Positions 35,120-41,287 of a stretch of DNA of 41,287 bases are shown in pieces (within the stretch, counting starts at the first letter, position 1; the number at the start of each line of letters is the position of its first letter). A program made the position numbers and the translations under genes. The DNA comes from an uncultured Alphaproteobacteria bacterium (GTDB taxonomy: Bacteria > Pseudomonadota > Alphaproteobacteria > RF32 > CAG-239), in contig CAKQLF010000012.1 in assembly GCA_934254585.1 (NCBI GenBank), forward strand, positions 1 to 41,287, given 5' to 3'. Under the pieces are notes generated by a model. That model did not search any database. It was not told where the DNA came from and saw only the letters and a list, made by a program, of their open reading frames with translations.

Positions 35120-35170
35120 CTTAAAACACTCCTGTATTTTTAAATAATCTATTACATAAAGTTGTATTTT

Positions 35171-35278
35171 GCAAGGGAAACTATTCAATGTCTGAGAAAC
35201 CCTAAAAATAGCTTAGATTATTGTAAATCTGTTGGAGATAAGGCTCGTAGAACATATCGTAAAACAGGTAAATATTAA
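35171..35278 (+). pseudogene. C-terminal scar of a displaced effector tip
   Basis: An open frame without start encodes about 35 residues ending in DKARRTYRKTGKY and a stop. It begins exactly where the conserved upstream region of the minus-strand partner gene ends (GCAAGGGAAA). Read as the tail of an earlier tip; a small membrane-protein gene follows it. Confidence 0.45.
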
Positions 35279-35361
35279 TCAACAAGATGTATGGCAATAA
35301 ATATTTTGTTGCCATACATCTATATTTTATTTATATTTGAGATAAATAGAGGAATAAAATT

Positions 35362-35622
35362 ATGAAAAAAATCATTTATTTTGTTATTGGATTTGTTTGT
35401 GCGCCAGTCATTTTAGGAGACTTCTTTGCATGGATATCTAGTGCGGATGCATTTATTTATGAGGGTATTTGTGGTACATTATACCTCATCTTATATTTAA
35501 TTTTTCCTTGGCTATACCGAGGTAAAATATCGCAGATTCTCAAAAATAAAACGCTAGCTTTTGTTTGTATATATACGATTTTAGCCACCATATTGTGTGG
35601 AATATTGTCATTGATGATATAA
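35362..35622 (+). CDS. Small membrane protein, possible immunity protein
   Basis: 86 residues with three hydrophobic segments (about 3-23, 33-52, 66-85) separated by short polar loops (YRGKISQILKNKT). Start ATG preceded by GAGGAA. It lies 83 bases downstream of a tip scar on the same strand and has its own terminator. By position it may be the immunity protein of the displaced tip; this is inference only. No family recognised. Confidence 0.55.
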   Translation: MKKIIYFVIGFVCAPVILGDFFAWISSADAFIYEGICGTLYLILYLIFPWLYRGKISQILKNKTLAFVCIYTILATILCGILSLMI

Positions 35623-35654
35623 AATACCTAGCGTAAAAATAAGCCTACATACAT

Positions 35655-35683
35655 AAAAACCGCCCATTAAAGGACGGCTTTTT
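35655..35683 (+). terminator. Terminator after the small membrane protein
   Basis: CCGCCC/GGACGG stem (35660-35665 with 35672-35677, one mismatch), flanking A-run and T-run. Confidence 0.7.
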
Positions 35684-35689
35684 AGTATT

Positions 35690-36100
35690 GGTACACGAAC
35701 TGGACATTCACTCATAACGTCTATATGTTTTTCCCATCTCGCAAATTCAGTCCCCTCCTTTTATATATTCCAAGGCCAGGATATATAAGAAGTTGAGAAG
35801 ATTATAATGTCATAATTAGACTAAATTGCTTATCAAATTATATGCATATAAAATATTATACTATAAGAAATTGTGTATAATTATAAGATTTTTCTTATAG
35901 TAACTAAATAAGTGTGATATATGGTATAATATGATATGTTATCACATTCAGATGATGATTTATCATATTTAGGTAAGACAAAACGAGATGTTTTGTCTTT
36001 TTTGTATAGATATCCCACAGTTTACTGGGGGATATCTATTTAAACTTACAGCCATTCGGTGATTTGCGCCGAGTGGCTTTTTTTATAAAGGATATAATAA
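35690..36100 (+). promoter_or_regulatory. Effector promoter and hairpin-rich leader, copy 1
   Basis: Homologous to 38631-39010. Starts with GGTACACG. Extended -10 promoter TGGTATAAT (35922-35930). The transcript then meets three terminator-like hairpins: AAGACAAAAC/GTTTTGTCTT (35975-35984 with 35990-35999) plus T-run; TAGATATCCC/GGGATATCTA (36007-36016 with 36029-36038); AGCCATTCGG/CCGAGTGGCT (36050-36059 with 36069-36078) plus seven T. The last ends 17 bases before the ATG, so expression would need read-through or antitermination. No gene in this stretch. Confidence 0.6.
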
Positions 36101-37267
36101 ATGACAAACATATATAGAAATTCAAGTTCTCCGTTTGGCTATGATGTTGGCGAAGAAGATAGAATAGATGCGTATGGTGTTGACCATAGTAATTTTAGTT
36201 TGCGTGATGAGATAGAATATCAAATGGCGCGTGTTAATCGAGAAGACCAGTTTAAGCAAAGTTATAACAAACAAGGTATAACTGAAAACTATCCACAGTT
36301 TGGCAAAAGTTTTTGGGGTAATAACTCCGAAAATAACTATGGCTTTGGTTCTTCAAATATTAGTGAGAACATCGAACAGATGAAAACAAACGGTATGCCA
36401 ACGTTGAAAGAAACCTTGCAATATCAAAATCAGATGAATAATCAGGACTCAATGACTACACCAACTCCGTGGGGACAGAGCTCATTAGGGCAAAATAACG
36501 CAATAACTTCAACAGAGTATGGGCAAAATATAACATCTCAACTCCGACCACTTACCGAAGCGCAAAAAGCACAACCAAGTAATCGGGGGAATGGTGTATT
36601 TAGTTCTGGTTTAGAGGGATTGGGTAAAGGCACTATTTATGGTGCAGCACGTCCACTCAATGGAGCAAGTTTTGGCGCAGTTGATTGGGCAGACAGGCAA
36701 CTAGGTGGAAATATAAAACAACTAGGGCAAGAGATACAACAAGATGCTGATACAGCAGGTGTTGGAACTCTAAATCAGTTAACGAATCTTGGCTTAGAAG
36801 TTGCTGGCGGTTTGGCTAGCGGAGATAAAGCTTGGAATATGGCAAAGAATGCAGGAGAACAAGCTATACGATGGAATGGACGTAGACAATTACTCAACCA
36901 ATTACAAAGAGGTAAAGATTTTAGGAACGTTAATTTGGGCTATATAGCGAAGAAACAACTAGATGAAATAAATAATCTTAGAAAACTTGAAGGGGTTTCA
37001 AAGATTGGAAGTCGAAAAGTATCTATTCCTTCAGATTGTATTGAACATGTTTTTGAAAGACGCATTCTGAACAATGGATATAAACCTCAAGAAGTAGTTG
37101 ATGTCTTGGACAATGCAATATTTAGAACTGAAAAAATTAATCCGACTAGATATAAAACATTACAAGAACTTAGTAATCAAGGAACACGACATACAAACAG
37201 TGCTATTGTTGGTAAAATAAGAGATGGAGAACATATATTTGTAAAAACAGGATATAAAAATAAGTAA
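36101..37267 (+). CDS. Modular effector: shared header with unidentified C-terminal tip
   Basis: 388 residues, no signal peptide. Residues 1 to about 125 are the header shared with the 39011 protein; the first 132 bases are identical between the genes apart from none that I can see. A Gln/Asn/Thr-rich linker follows, then a Gly/Ala-rich stretch at about 165-235 (FSSGLEGLGKGTIYGAARP) of the kind found before toxin domains. The tip at about 240-388 contains CIEHVFERRI, NGYKPQEVVDVL, GTRHTNSAIVGKIRDG and a basic end KTGYKNK. The spacing of His/Arg/His/Thr/Lys recalls BECR-type RNases, but the match is weak. Start ATG with AAAGGATA upstream. No protein immunity gene follows in the same strand. 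Confidence 0.7.
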   Translation: MTNIYRNSSSPFGYDVGEEDRIDAYGVDHSNFSLRDEIEYQMARVNREDQFKQSYNKQGITENYPQFGKSFWGNNSENNYGFGSSNISENIEQMKTNGMPTLKETLQYQNQMNNQDSMTTPTPWGQSSLGQNNAITSTEYGQNITSQLRPLTEAQKAQPSNRGNGVFSSGLEGLGKGTIYGAARPLNGASFGAVDWADRQLGGNIKQLGQEIQQDADTAGVGTLNQLTNLGLEVAGGLASGDKAWNMAKNAGEQAIRWNGRRQLLNQLQRGKDFRNVNLGYIAKKQLDEINNLRKLEGVSKIGSRKVSIPSDCIEHVFERRILNNGYKPQEVVDVLDNAIFRTEKINPTRYKTLQELSNQGTRHTNSAIVGKIRDGEHIFVKTGYKNK

Positions 37268-37719
37268 TTAAAAAGAAAAAGGGATTGGTTGGTTGCCCAC
37301 CCAACTTACAGCTCCTGTTTTACAACAGTCTGGCAGCAAGCATTCTGCTCTTCAATCCCTTTTCTCCATAATACAGACAAAGTCAGTATTACTTTATAAC
37401 TACAGGATGGCCAGCTTTCTCATCATACATCTCTTCAATGTGTTATTACACAATGGCGGCGGCTTACTGGCGATATAAAATCTTTCCACTCTTCTGTAGT
37501 CATAAGAGTAATATAATACGAAAAACACTCTCGTCAAGTGTATTTTTGTGAATATTTATACTATATTAATATACCATATAGAAGTAGTTTGGGAGGTCGG
37601 TAAAATCCTCCATCAGTTACAGAATTAAATAATTCGTCCGGCAGCATCCTTTCTGCTCATCAACCTACATCTACATTATCTAATGCACCATCTATAAGAA
37701 AGTCAGTGATGTTTTAACT
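36786..37719 (+). repeat. 934-bp direct repeat, copy B
   Basis: Partner of 34136-35069. Starts inside the effector gene at its codon 229 and ends at GTTTTAACT, directly before a tip scar. Confidence 0.95.
37272..37719 (+). ncRNA. Possible structured RNA units downstream of the effector
   Basis: About 450 bases without a convincing gene. First unit: AAAAGGGATTG/CAATCCCTTTT (about 37276-37352) closes three hairpins (GTTGG/CCAAC, CTGTT/AACAG, GCAG/CTGC) like a cloverleaf. A long imperfect stem follows (37386-37404 with 37493-37512, one mismatch and one bulge), then a terminator ACACT/AGTGT plus T-run near 37525-37546. A second unit (about 37587-37719) repeats the order TTACAG - hairpin - GTC(C/T)GGCAGCA - TTCTGCTC(A/T)TCAA - AAAGTCAGT. 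Function unknown. Confidence 0.4.
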
Positions 37720-37770
37720 AAAAATTATGGCTTTAGGGAGTTATTAGATTTGTTTAAATGGTGTAAATAA
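37717..37770 (+). pseudogene. C-terminal scar of a displaced effector tip
   Basis: Immediately at the end of repeat copy B an open frame encodes TKNYGFRELLDLFKWCK and a stop. It does not match the end of either intact effector. Probably the tail of the tip that the 934-bp block replaced. Confidence 0.45.
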
Positions 37771-37795
37771 AAATTTAGTAATATAAAGAGGCTGA

Positions 37796-38296
37796 TTATT
37801 CGGCCTCTTTATATTCTGTAAGTACAGGAATTAAAGACTGCATTGATTCTTTACTAGATAATATCAATGTTTGTATATAGTTATAAAGCGCATTATAAAT
37901 GTCTGGCATACTGTCCGTATTGCACAAATAACCATTAGGTCCAAAATGTTTTAACTGACAGGTTGATATAGCATAGTTATCTTCTAAACTTTTTCGAAAT
38001 AATTTATAATTTTTTACATTGACTTCATAATTTATATATAAATTTTTCAGAGTTTCTTCTGCTACTTTATCCAAACAAGATATTTTTTGTGTTGAAGTAG
38101 AACAATTTTCTAAATCTTTTTGATAGTTAAGCATTAGCCTGTAATCTTCTACTATTGCTACAATTTCACCTTTACTACTCCAATCGCTCTTATTGTATAT
38201 TTCATCAATATTTATACCATGTAAAATTTGAGCATTTACCTTGAAATTAAGTAGTAAAATTGTTAAGCATATAATTCCAACTTTTTTCATCTTCAT
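37796..38296 (-). CDS. Exported protein, candidate immunity/partner protein
   Basis: 166 residues. Signal peptide MKMKKVGIICLTILLLNFKVNA, cleaved after VNA, giving a soluble periplasmic protein with four Cys (CSTSTQKISC, CQLKHFGPNGYLC) and mostly helical sequence. Start ATG 38296 chosen for AGGA upstream; the second ATG (38290) matches the start of the paralogue at 40903. Convergent with a tip scar on the other strand. Its 5' end and upstream region match those of the 40271-40903 gene, but the bodies are unrelated. The Cys pattern is loosely like LprI lysozyme inhibitors; that is a guess. Confidence 0.6.
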   Translation of the reverse strand: MKMKKVGIICLTILLLNFKVNAQILHGINIDEIYNKSDWSSKGEIVAIVEDYRLMLNYQKDLENCSTSTQKISCLDKVAEETLKNLYINYEVNVKNYKLFRKSLEDNYAISTCQLKHFGPNGYLCNTDSMPDIYNALYNYIQTLILSSKESMQSLIPVLTEYKEAE

Positions 38297-38341
38297 ATAT
38301 TCCTGTATTTTTTGACAATTTATTACATAAAGTTGTATTTT

Positions 38342-38428
38342 GCAAGGGAAATATACAGTGTTACAGCGATAATTACAGCATGGTTCAAAGAATGGGGAAT
38401 ACAGGCGGTTTTGAGCGGTGATATTTAA
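38342..38428 (+). pseudogene. Coding scar ending in ITAWFKEWGIQAVLSGDI
   Basis: An open frame without start, ending in a stop and directly followed by a strong terminator, so it looks like the tail of a real gene. It begins at the same conserved GCAAGGGAAA joint as the scar at 35171. Repeated at 40955-41041. Confidence 0.4.
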
Positions 38429-38434
38429 AACGAA

Positions 38435-38461
38435 AAAAGGAAAGTATCAACTTTCCTTTTT
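38435..38461 (+). terminator. Terminator behind the coding scar
   Basis: AAAAGGAAAG/CTTTCCTTTT (38435-38444 with 38451-38460), 6-base loop. Repeated at 41048-41074. Confidence 0.8.
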
Positions 38462-38467
38462 AAGATT

Positions 38468-38630
38468 GGTACGCGCGCAGGGATTGGCTTTGCCGCCACT
38501 GTGCTCATTCGCTAAAGCTCACCGGCGTCCTAAAGTCCGCCTTTCGCTTGTGGTCGAACCCTTTCTCCAGTGTTCTCTCCCTTACCGCGCTAAAAACAAA
38601 AAAACTCCCGTTTGGGAGCTTTTCCGTTTT
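38468..38630. repeat. 163-bp GGTACGCG-bounded element
   Basis: Begins with GGTACGCG and is followed by another GGTACGCG at 38631. Richer in GC than its surroundings. Contains GGCG/CGCC and CACTG/CAGTG pairings and ends with a CTCCC/GGGAG terminator. No convincing coding frame. Further copies at 41081-41243 and from 41244. Confidence 0.75.
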
Positions 38631-39010
38631 GGTACGCGAACTGGACATTCATTCATAACGTCTATACGTTTTTCCCATCTCGCAAATTCAGTCCCCTCCT
38701 TTTATATATTCAAAAGATATGATATATAAGAAGTTTAGAAGATTATAATATCCTTAATTAGACTAAATTGCTTATCAAATTATATGCATATAAAATATTA
38801 TATTATAAGAAATTATGTATAATTATAATATTTTCCTTGTAGTGACTAAATAAGTGTGATATATGGTATAATATGATATATTATCATCTTCAGATGATGA
38901 TTTATCATATTTAGGTAAGACAAAACTAGATGTTTTGTCTTTTTTGTTTTTAAACTTACAGCCATTCGGTGATTTGTGCCGAGTGGCTTTTTTTATAAAG
39001 GATATAATAA
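38631..39010 (+). promoter_or_regulatory. Effector promoter and hairpin-rich leader, copy 2
   Basis: Homologous to 35690-36100. Extended -10 TGGTATAAT (38864-38872). Two terminator-like hairpins: AAGACAAAAC/GTTTTGTCTT (38917-38926 with 38932-38941) and AGCCATTCGG/CCGAGTGGCT (38960-38969 with 38979-38988) with T-run, the latter ending 17 bases before the ATG. The middle hairpin of copy 1 is missing here. No gene in this stretch. Confidence 0.6.
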
Positions 39011-40252
39011 ATGACAAACATATATAGAAATTCAAGTTCTCCGTTTGGCTATGATGTTGGCGAAGAAGATAGAATAGATGCGTATGGTGTTGACCATAGT
39101 AATTTTAGTTTGCGTGATGAGATAGAATATCAGATGGCGCGAAACAATCGCGAAGAACAATTTAAGCAAAGTTATAATAATCAGGGAATAACCGATAATT
39201 ATCCTCAGTTTGGCAAAAGTTTTTGGGGTAATAACTCCGAAAATAACTATGGCTTTGGTTCTTCTAACATTAGCGAGAACATCGAGCAGATGAAGAGTAA
39301 AGGTTTCCCAACGCTAGAAGAAACTTTGCAATATCAAAATCAGATGAATAATCAGAACTCAATGATTACACCAACTTCGTGGGGACAGAGTAATACAACC
39401 ACTCCAACAGTATATGGGCAGAATACAACACCAACAGGCGTTGGAAATAATGCTCAACAACCAGCGAACAATGCCACTATAAGTCCTGTGACCAAAGAAA
39501 TCTTTTCTAATACTTATAAGCCTTTGCAGAAATTCATTTCAAAGCCATTCGTGTCATCAAAAGCATATCAAATATACGATGTAAATAAAGGACTAGCGGA
39601 AGATACAAATTATCCAAACTCTCCGTTGCTTGATAAGTATAATAATTTGATAGAGCAACATTTTAATGATATGGGACCGATTGAAGGACATCCCGACAAT
39701 ATATATGTTGACACAACATTTCATACAACTGTAGGAAGAGGAAGTAATGTTAATAATTATAATCATTTTAAAAAGGTCAATTATTATATAGAGGATAATG
39801 GAAACAAACGAGTTCCAACAGAAGCTGATAAAAAAAACTGTTTTGATACGCTACAAAATTGGTCACATGAATATCGTAAAACTCATAAGACACATAACTT
39901 TGCAGCAAAACATTTTATAGAAGATGAATTTAAAGATGCATGTAATTTGCGAATAACTCCAGAAGAAGAAAAAAGATTGTATTTGAACCATGTTAAAGAA
40001 ATACTTCCGAAAATCTATGATGTAGTACCAAACTATGATCAACTAAGTGATAACAAAAAATTGGTTATTATGGATATGGTGTATAATATGGGGAAAACTC
40101 ACTTTGAAGAAGAATTTCCTAATTTTATTAAATATGCAAAGGCAAATTATACACACGGTATGATTGATGAATATCATCGTAAAGGGGTACAACCAAGACG
40201 TAATGAGTGGACATTAGATTTATTGGAGGAAGATTTGAAAAATAATAGGTAA
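39011..40252 (+). CDS. Modular effector: shared header with GH24 lysozyme-like tip
   Basis: 413 residues, no signal peptide. Header 1 to about 125 as in the 36101 protein, then a Thr/Asn/Gln-rich linker to about 155. The C-terminal domain (about 205-413) aligns to T4 lysozyme: E225-G...I-Y-x-D234-T...T240-V-G-R-G reproduces the spacing of catalytic Glu11, Asp20 and Thr26 and the following G-x-G. VIMDMVYNMGKTHFEEEFPN at 352-371 matches the family's second conserved helix. An insert of roughly 60-70 residues separates the two parts. It should cleave peptidoglycan glycan strands once in the periplasm. A convergent gene for a periplasm-facing protein lies 18 bases beyond its stop. Confidence 0.78.
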   Translation: MTNIYRNSSSPFGYDVGEEDRIDAYGVDHSNFSLRDEIEYQMARNNREEQFKQSYNNQGITDNYPQFGKSFWGNNSENNYGFGSSNISENIEQMKSKGFPTLEETLQYQNQMNNQNSMITPTSWGQSNTTTPTVYGQNTTPTGVGNNAQQPANNATISPVTKEIFSNTYKPLQKFISKPFVSSKAYQIYDVNKGLAEDTNYPNSPLLDKYNNLIEQHFNDMGPIEGHPDNIYVDTTFHTTVGRGSNVNNYNHFKKVNYYIEDNGNKRVPTEADKKNCFDTLQNWSHEYRKTHKTHNFAAKHFIEDEFKDACNLRITPEEEKRLYLNHVKEILPKIYDVVPNYDQLSDNKKLVIMDMVYNMGKTHFEEEFPNFIKYAKANYTHGMIDEYHRKGVQPRRNEWTLDLLEEDLKNNR

Positions 40253-40260
40253 ATGATAAA

Positions 40261-40288
40261 GAGAAGACAGCTAATTAGCTGTCTTCTC
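40261..40288. terminator. Palindromic terminator between effector and partner gene
   Basis: A 28-bp perfect palindrome (arms GAGAAGACAGCT and AGCTGTCTTCTC around AATT). It overlaps the last codons and stop of the minus-strand gene. Only modest T-runs. Confidence 0.55.
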
Positions 40289-40903
40289 TATTACTAAGGT
40301 TTCACTTGAGTAGTGATCATCAGATAAAGAATTATCGTAACTTCTTTCTTCTATTTTATAAGAACACTTCAAATAATTATCATTTTTATCATTACAAGGT
40401 TTAATTATGAATCTATATAATTCAACAGCTGGATTTTTAAAATCTGGATGAACCAAGATACATTTCATACCAATAGAATCTTGTTCATTTTCCAAAAGTT
40501 TGCAAGCCTCATGAGTCCAGCCATTTTTATATTTTTTGTCATTATCCACAGAGGGTGAATTAGAAAAGACCAATGAATTAGGGGTCAAATAAGTATCGCG
40601 AGCATTGGTAGAAACAGCCTCTAACTTTTCATAAAATAGCGGATTAACGAAAGTTTCTTTTTTCAATTTTTCTTGAGCTAATGTGAGTTTTTTTTCTAAC
40701 TCTTGCACCTTTTGCCATAGTTCTTCATTTTCAAGATGAGGCTTAGCTTGTTCTTGCTTTAATTTTTCATCTAATTCTTGTACTATTTGTTGCAATATCT
40801 CATTTTCTTGCTCTGATTTTTGTATTCTTTGCATAAAATACCATGTCCCAGCAATCACCGCCACAGCACAAATGACACTTGTTATAATTCCAACTTTTTT
40901 CAT
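40271..40903 (-). CDS. Membrane-anchored periplasmic protein, candidate lysozyme immunity
   Basis: 210 residues. N-terminal transmembrane anchor at about 4-24 (VGIITSVICAVAVIAGTWYF), a coiled coil at about 27-85 (Glu/Lys/Gln heptads), then a periplasmic domain of about 120 residues with three Cys. The anchor places the domain where a lysozyme tip would act, and the gene is convergent with that effector. Its upstream region and first codons match those of the 38296 gene. No known lysozyme-inhibitor motif recognised. Immunity role is inferred from place and topology. Confidence 0.6.
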   Translation of the reverse strand: MKKVGIITSVICAVAVIAGTWYFMQRIQKSEQENEILQQIVQELDEKLKQEQAKPHLENEELWQKVQELEKKLTLAQEKLKKETFVNPLFYEKLEAVSTNARDTYLTPNSLVFSNSPSVDNDKKYKNGWTHEACKLLENEQDSIGMKCILVHPDFKNPAVELYRFIIKPCNDKNDNYLKCSYKIEERSYDNSLSDDHYSSETLVIEKTAN

Positions 40904-40954
40904 TGCTTTATACCCCTGTATTTTTAGTCAATTTATTACATAAAGTTGTATTTT

Positions 40955-41041
40955 GCAAGTGAAATATACAGTGTTACAGCGATAATTACAGCATGGTTCA
41001 AAGAATGGGGAATACAGGCGGTTTTGAGCGGTGATATTTAA
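40955..41041 (+). pseudogene. Second copy of the coding scar
   Basis: Same frame and stop as 38342-38428, with the same terminator behind it. Confidence 0.4.
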
Positions 41042-41080
41042 AACGAAAAAAGGAAAGTATCAACTTTCCTTTTTAAGATT

Positions 41081-41243
41081 GGTACGCGCGCAGGGATTGG
41101 CTTTGCCGCCACTGTGCTCATTCGCTAAAGCTCACCGGCGTCCTAAAGTCCGCCTTTCGCTTGTGGTCGAACCCTTTCTCCAGTGTTCTCTCCCTTACCG
41201 CGCTAAAAACAAAAAAACTCCCGTTTGGGAGCTTTTCCGTTTT
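41081..41243. repeat. 163-bp element, second copy
   Basis: Matches 38468-38630. Confidence 0.8.
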
Positions 41244-41287
41244 GGTACGCGCGCAGGGATTGGCTTTGCCGCCACTGTGCTCATTCG
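41244..41287. repeat. 163-bp element, third copy (cut by window end)
   Basis: Begins with GGTACGCG and repeats the start of the previous element directly in tandem, suggesting an array beyond the window. Confidence 0.75.

Larger units (their letters stand above)
38316..38638 (+). repeat. 323-bp direct repeat, copy 1
   Basis: Matches 40929-41251 (offset 2613), nearly identical. Holds the promoter region of the minus-strand partner gene, a coding scar, a terminator and the 163-bp GGTACGCG element. After 38638 the sequence continues into the effector leader. Confidence 0.9.
40929..41251 (+). repeat. 323-bp direct repeat, copy 2
   Basis: Partner of 38316-38638. Here the copy runs into a second 163-bp element rather than into an effector leader. 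Confidence 0.9.

Noticed and set aside
38418..38729. 103-codon ORF across the 163-bp element
   Set aside because: It runs through two terminators and the effector leader; composition is unlike protein.
34136..41287. CRISPR array or integron attC cassettes as explanation for the repeats
   Set aside because: Repeats are few, long and differ in length; no cas genes, no integrase, and the inverted cores do not match attC.
34136..41287. Insertion sequence or transposon
   Set aside because: No transposase frame or terminal inverted repeats found around the cassettes.

Overview
The window looks like a chromosomal piece of a low-GC alphaproteobacterium, most likely an uncultured host- or gut-associated lineage. 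This is inferred from the gene set (RodZ, EI-Ntr PtsP, SufE/SufT/SufS, a tRNA-Tyr/tRNA-Gly/tuf operon), from AT-rich spacers, and from two pilin-like proteins with the unusual cleavage motif G|RSMIEMLG. No 16S gene is present, so the placement is inference.

Layout. 1-6.7 kb is minus-strand: two membrane-anchored TPR proteins, a 719-residue MORN-repeat protein, SlyX and a NagB homologue whose catalytic Asp72 is Cys. 6.8-11.3 kb is a proteolysis block: a Lon-like (LonC/YcbZ type) protease, ClpP and ClpX. 11.3-13.9 kb (minus) holds tRNA-Tyr, tRNA-Gly, tuf and, behind the tuf terminator, a pilin-like gene with a long structured leader. 14-19.8 kb holds murQ (+) and a compact minus operon sufS-sufT-sufE-sucC-sucD-comF, in which the SucCD pair has lost its catalytic phosphohistidine. 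20-24 kb holds rplU, rpmA, obgE, rsfS, a second pilin-like gene with a similar leader, and rlmH. 24-34 kb holds a small zinc-ribbon protein, recX, hslO, a lipoprotein, an ApaG-like protein, a cupin, ptsP, rodZ, hisS, prfA and an orphan gene.

From about 34.1 kb to the end the character changes to a repeat-rich accessory locus. Two plus-strand genes (36101 and 39011) share a ~125-residue N-terminal header and a promoter/leader but carry unrelated C-terminal tips. One tip is a GH24/T4-lysozyme-like domain with the E/D/T catalytic residues in place. The other is an unrecognised, possibly nuclease-like domain. Two minus-strand genes for exported proteins share their 5' ends but have different bodies; one lies immediately convergent to the lysozyme gene and is a good immunity candidate. 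A 934-bp block carrying the second tip is duplicated almost perfectly, short C-terminal 'scars' of displaced tips lie at cassette joints, and a 163-bp GGTACGCG-bounded element is repeated. I read this as an evolving polymorphic effector/immunity locus, possibly prophage-derived.

A second theme is control by hairpins just before start codons. Both pilin-like genes have a leader in which the 3' arm of a GNRA-capped hairpin is complementary to the 5' side of an intrinsic terminator, the layout of a terminator/antiterminator switch. The effector genes also have terminator-like hairpins directly upstream of their ATG.
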